The translations under genes and the position numbers were made by a program. Shown in pieces: positions 5,424 through 6,082 of a stretch of DNA of 6,082 nucleotides (position 1 is the first letter of the stretch; each line of letters starts with the position of its first letter). The stretch covers positions 1 through 6,082 of the forward strand of contig DAOVDY010000054.1 in the NCBI GenBank assembly GCA_030669265.1, given 5' to 3'. The stretch is from Desulfobacteraceae bacterium (lineage in GTDB: Bacteria > Desulfobacterota > DSM-4660 > Desulfatiglandales > B25-G16). The notes beneath the pieces are model-generated. The model saw only the letters and a program-made list of their open reading frames with translations, had not been told where the DNA came from and made no database searches.

Positions 5424-6079
5424 AATTAGGTATCCTGGGAGGGACCTTTAATCCGATTCATTCAGGTCACCTTAGGGTGGCTGAGGAGATAGGCGAAGAG
5501 TTAGGATTAAACAAGGTCTATATAATACCATCTGGTTTACCACCACATAAGGAACAATACCCCCTCGCTGATTTCTCTCATCGTCTTGAGATGGCAAGAC
5601 TGGCAAGTAAAATCTCTCCTATGCTTGAGGTGTGGGATATTGAGGGAAAAAGGCCTGGTTTATCCTACTCCATAGAAACACTAAAATTATTCCACTCCTA
5701 TTTTGGATCTAACCTTAAACTATTTTTTATAATCGGAACAGATGCCTTTATAGAAATAAAGACCTGGAAGGAATATCAAAATCTCTTCAATTTTACCTCT
5801 TTTGTTGTTATTAATAGGCCAGGTCATAATAAAGAAAAGTTTCCCGAATTTCTTGACTCTCTTAATGTTGGATTTATATGGGACCAGAAAAGAAAATGCT
5901 TTTGCCATCCATCGGGAAATTTGTTGCTTAAAAAAGATACAACATTGATGGATATATCAGCGACTCGAATCAGGGAAATGGTTGCCAAGAAAAAATCTAT
6001 TCGCTTTCTTGTACCGGAGGCAGTAAGAGAATATATAGAAAAGGTAGGTTTGTACCTAATTAATGAATCCTCTCGATAA
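5420..6079 (+). CDS. nadD: Nicotinate-nucleotide adenylyltransferase
   Basis: NadD joins nicotinate mononucleotide with ATP to form deamido-NAD, the step before NAD synthetase in both de novo and salvage NAD synthesis. The 219-residue protein has the expected length. It shows the nucleotidyltransferase signature GGTFNPIHSGHL (7-18, a variant of GGTFDPIHxGH), PSGLPPHK (37-44), GTDAF (106-110) and ISATRIRE (179-186), which corresponds to the second ATP-binding motif of the superfamily. It begins with GTG, which overlaps the proA TGA stop in the four bases GTGA, so ribosomes finishing proA probably restart here. An AGG at 5410-5412 may help. Its 3' end overlaps the probable rsfS start. Confidence 0.96.
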   Translation: MKLGILGGTFNPIHSGHLRVAEEIGEELGLNKVYIIPSGLPPHKEQYPLADFSHRLEMARLASKISPMLEVWDIEGKRPGLSYSIETLKLFHSYFGSNLKLFFIIGTDAFIEIKTWKEYQNLFNFTSFVVINRPGHNKEKFPEFLDSLNVGFIWDQKRKCFCHPSGNLLLKKDTTLMDISATRIREMVAKKKSIRFLVPEAVREYIEKVGLYLINESSR

Positions 6080-6082
6080 GGC
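6063..6082 (+). CDS. rsfS: Probable start of ribosomal silencing factor RsfS (runs off the right edge)
   Basis: An ATG at 6063 lies inside the last codons of nadD in another frame and reads MNPLDKA to the edge of the window. RsfS proteins commonly start with a short acidic and hydrophobic segment of this kind, and rsfS is the gene most often found directly after nadD in Desulfobacterota and many other bacteria. RsfS binds L14 and blocks joining of the subunits during starvation. Only six full codons are visible and the ribosome-binding site is poor, so the call rests mainly on gene order. Confidence 0.35.

Overview
The window holds a ribosome-biogenesis and metabolism operon on the + strand, plus two genes on the - strand to its left. 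The order rplU, rpmA, obgE, proB, proA, nadD and probably rsfS is characteristic of Desulfobacterota (former Deltaproteobacteria) and some neighbouring phyla. The L27 protein lacks the cleavable N-terminal extension seen in Firmicutes, and Obg is the short form without a C-terminal OCT domain. Base composition looks moderately AT-rich by eye. The FmdB-type zinc ribbon with an added helical tail, and the N-terminus of a probable glycosyltransferase on the - strand, also fit Desulfobacterota. This lineage call is inference from gene order and protein style; no marker was searched.

Layout. Positions 1-151 (-) are the first 50 codons of a gene that runs off the left edge, with a good ribosome-binding site and a plausible promoter. 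Positions 285-644 (-) encode a small FmdB-family zinc-ribbon protein. Positions 645-1235 hold no convincing gene. They contain an AT-rich stretch, a candidate distal promoter at 860-888, a MITE-like element of about 236 bp (905-1140) with imperfect terminal inverted repeats and an 11/12 flanking direct repeat, and then a strong sigma70-type promoter (1177-1205) directly in front of rplU.

The operon has two styles. In the first half (rplU, rpmA, obgE, proB) the genes are separated by spacers of 60-75 nt. Each spacer carries an unusual repeat-like sequence: a 14-bp stem before rpmA, two mutually exclusive hairpins before obgE, and a 43-nt stretch without any T before proB. In the second half the genes are packed tightly: proB and proA are nearly contiguous, proA and nadD overlap by 4 nt, and nadD overlaps the likely rsfS start by 17 nt.

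Function. L21 and L27 are large-subunit proteins, and Obg is the GTPase that helps assemble that subunit. ProB and ProA carry out the first two enzymatic steps of proline synthesis from glutamate. NadD makes the dinucleotide precursor of NAD. RsfS, if present, silences the large subunit when nutrients are scarce. All the complete genes look intact. The unexplained content lies in the intergenic DNA: the mobile-element-like insertion upstream of rplU and the structured leader of obgE.
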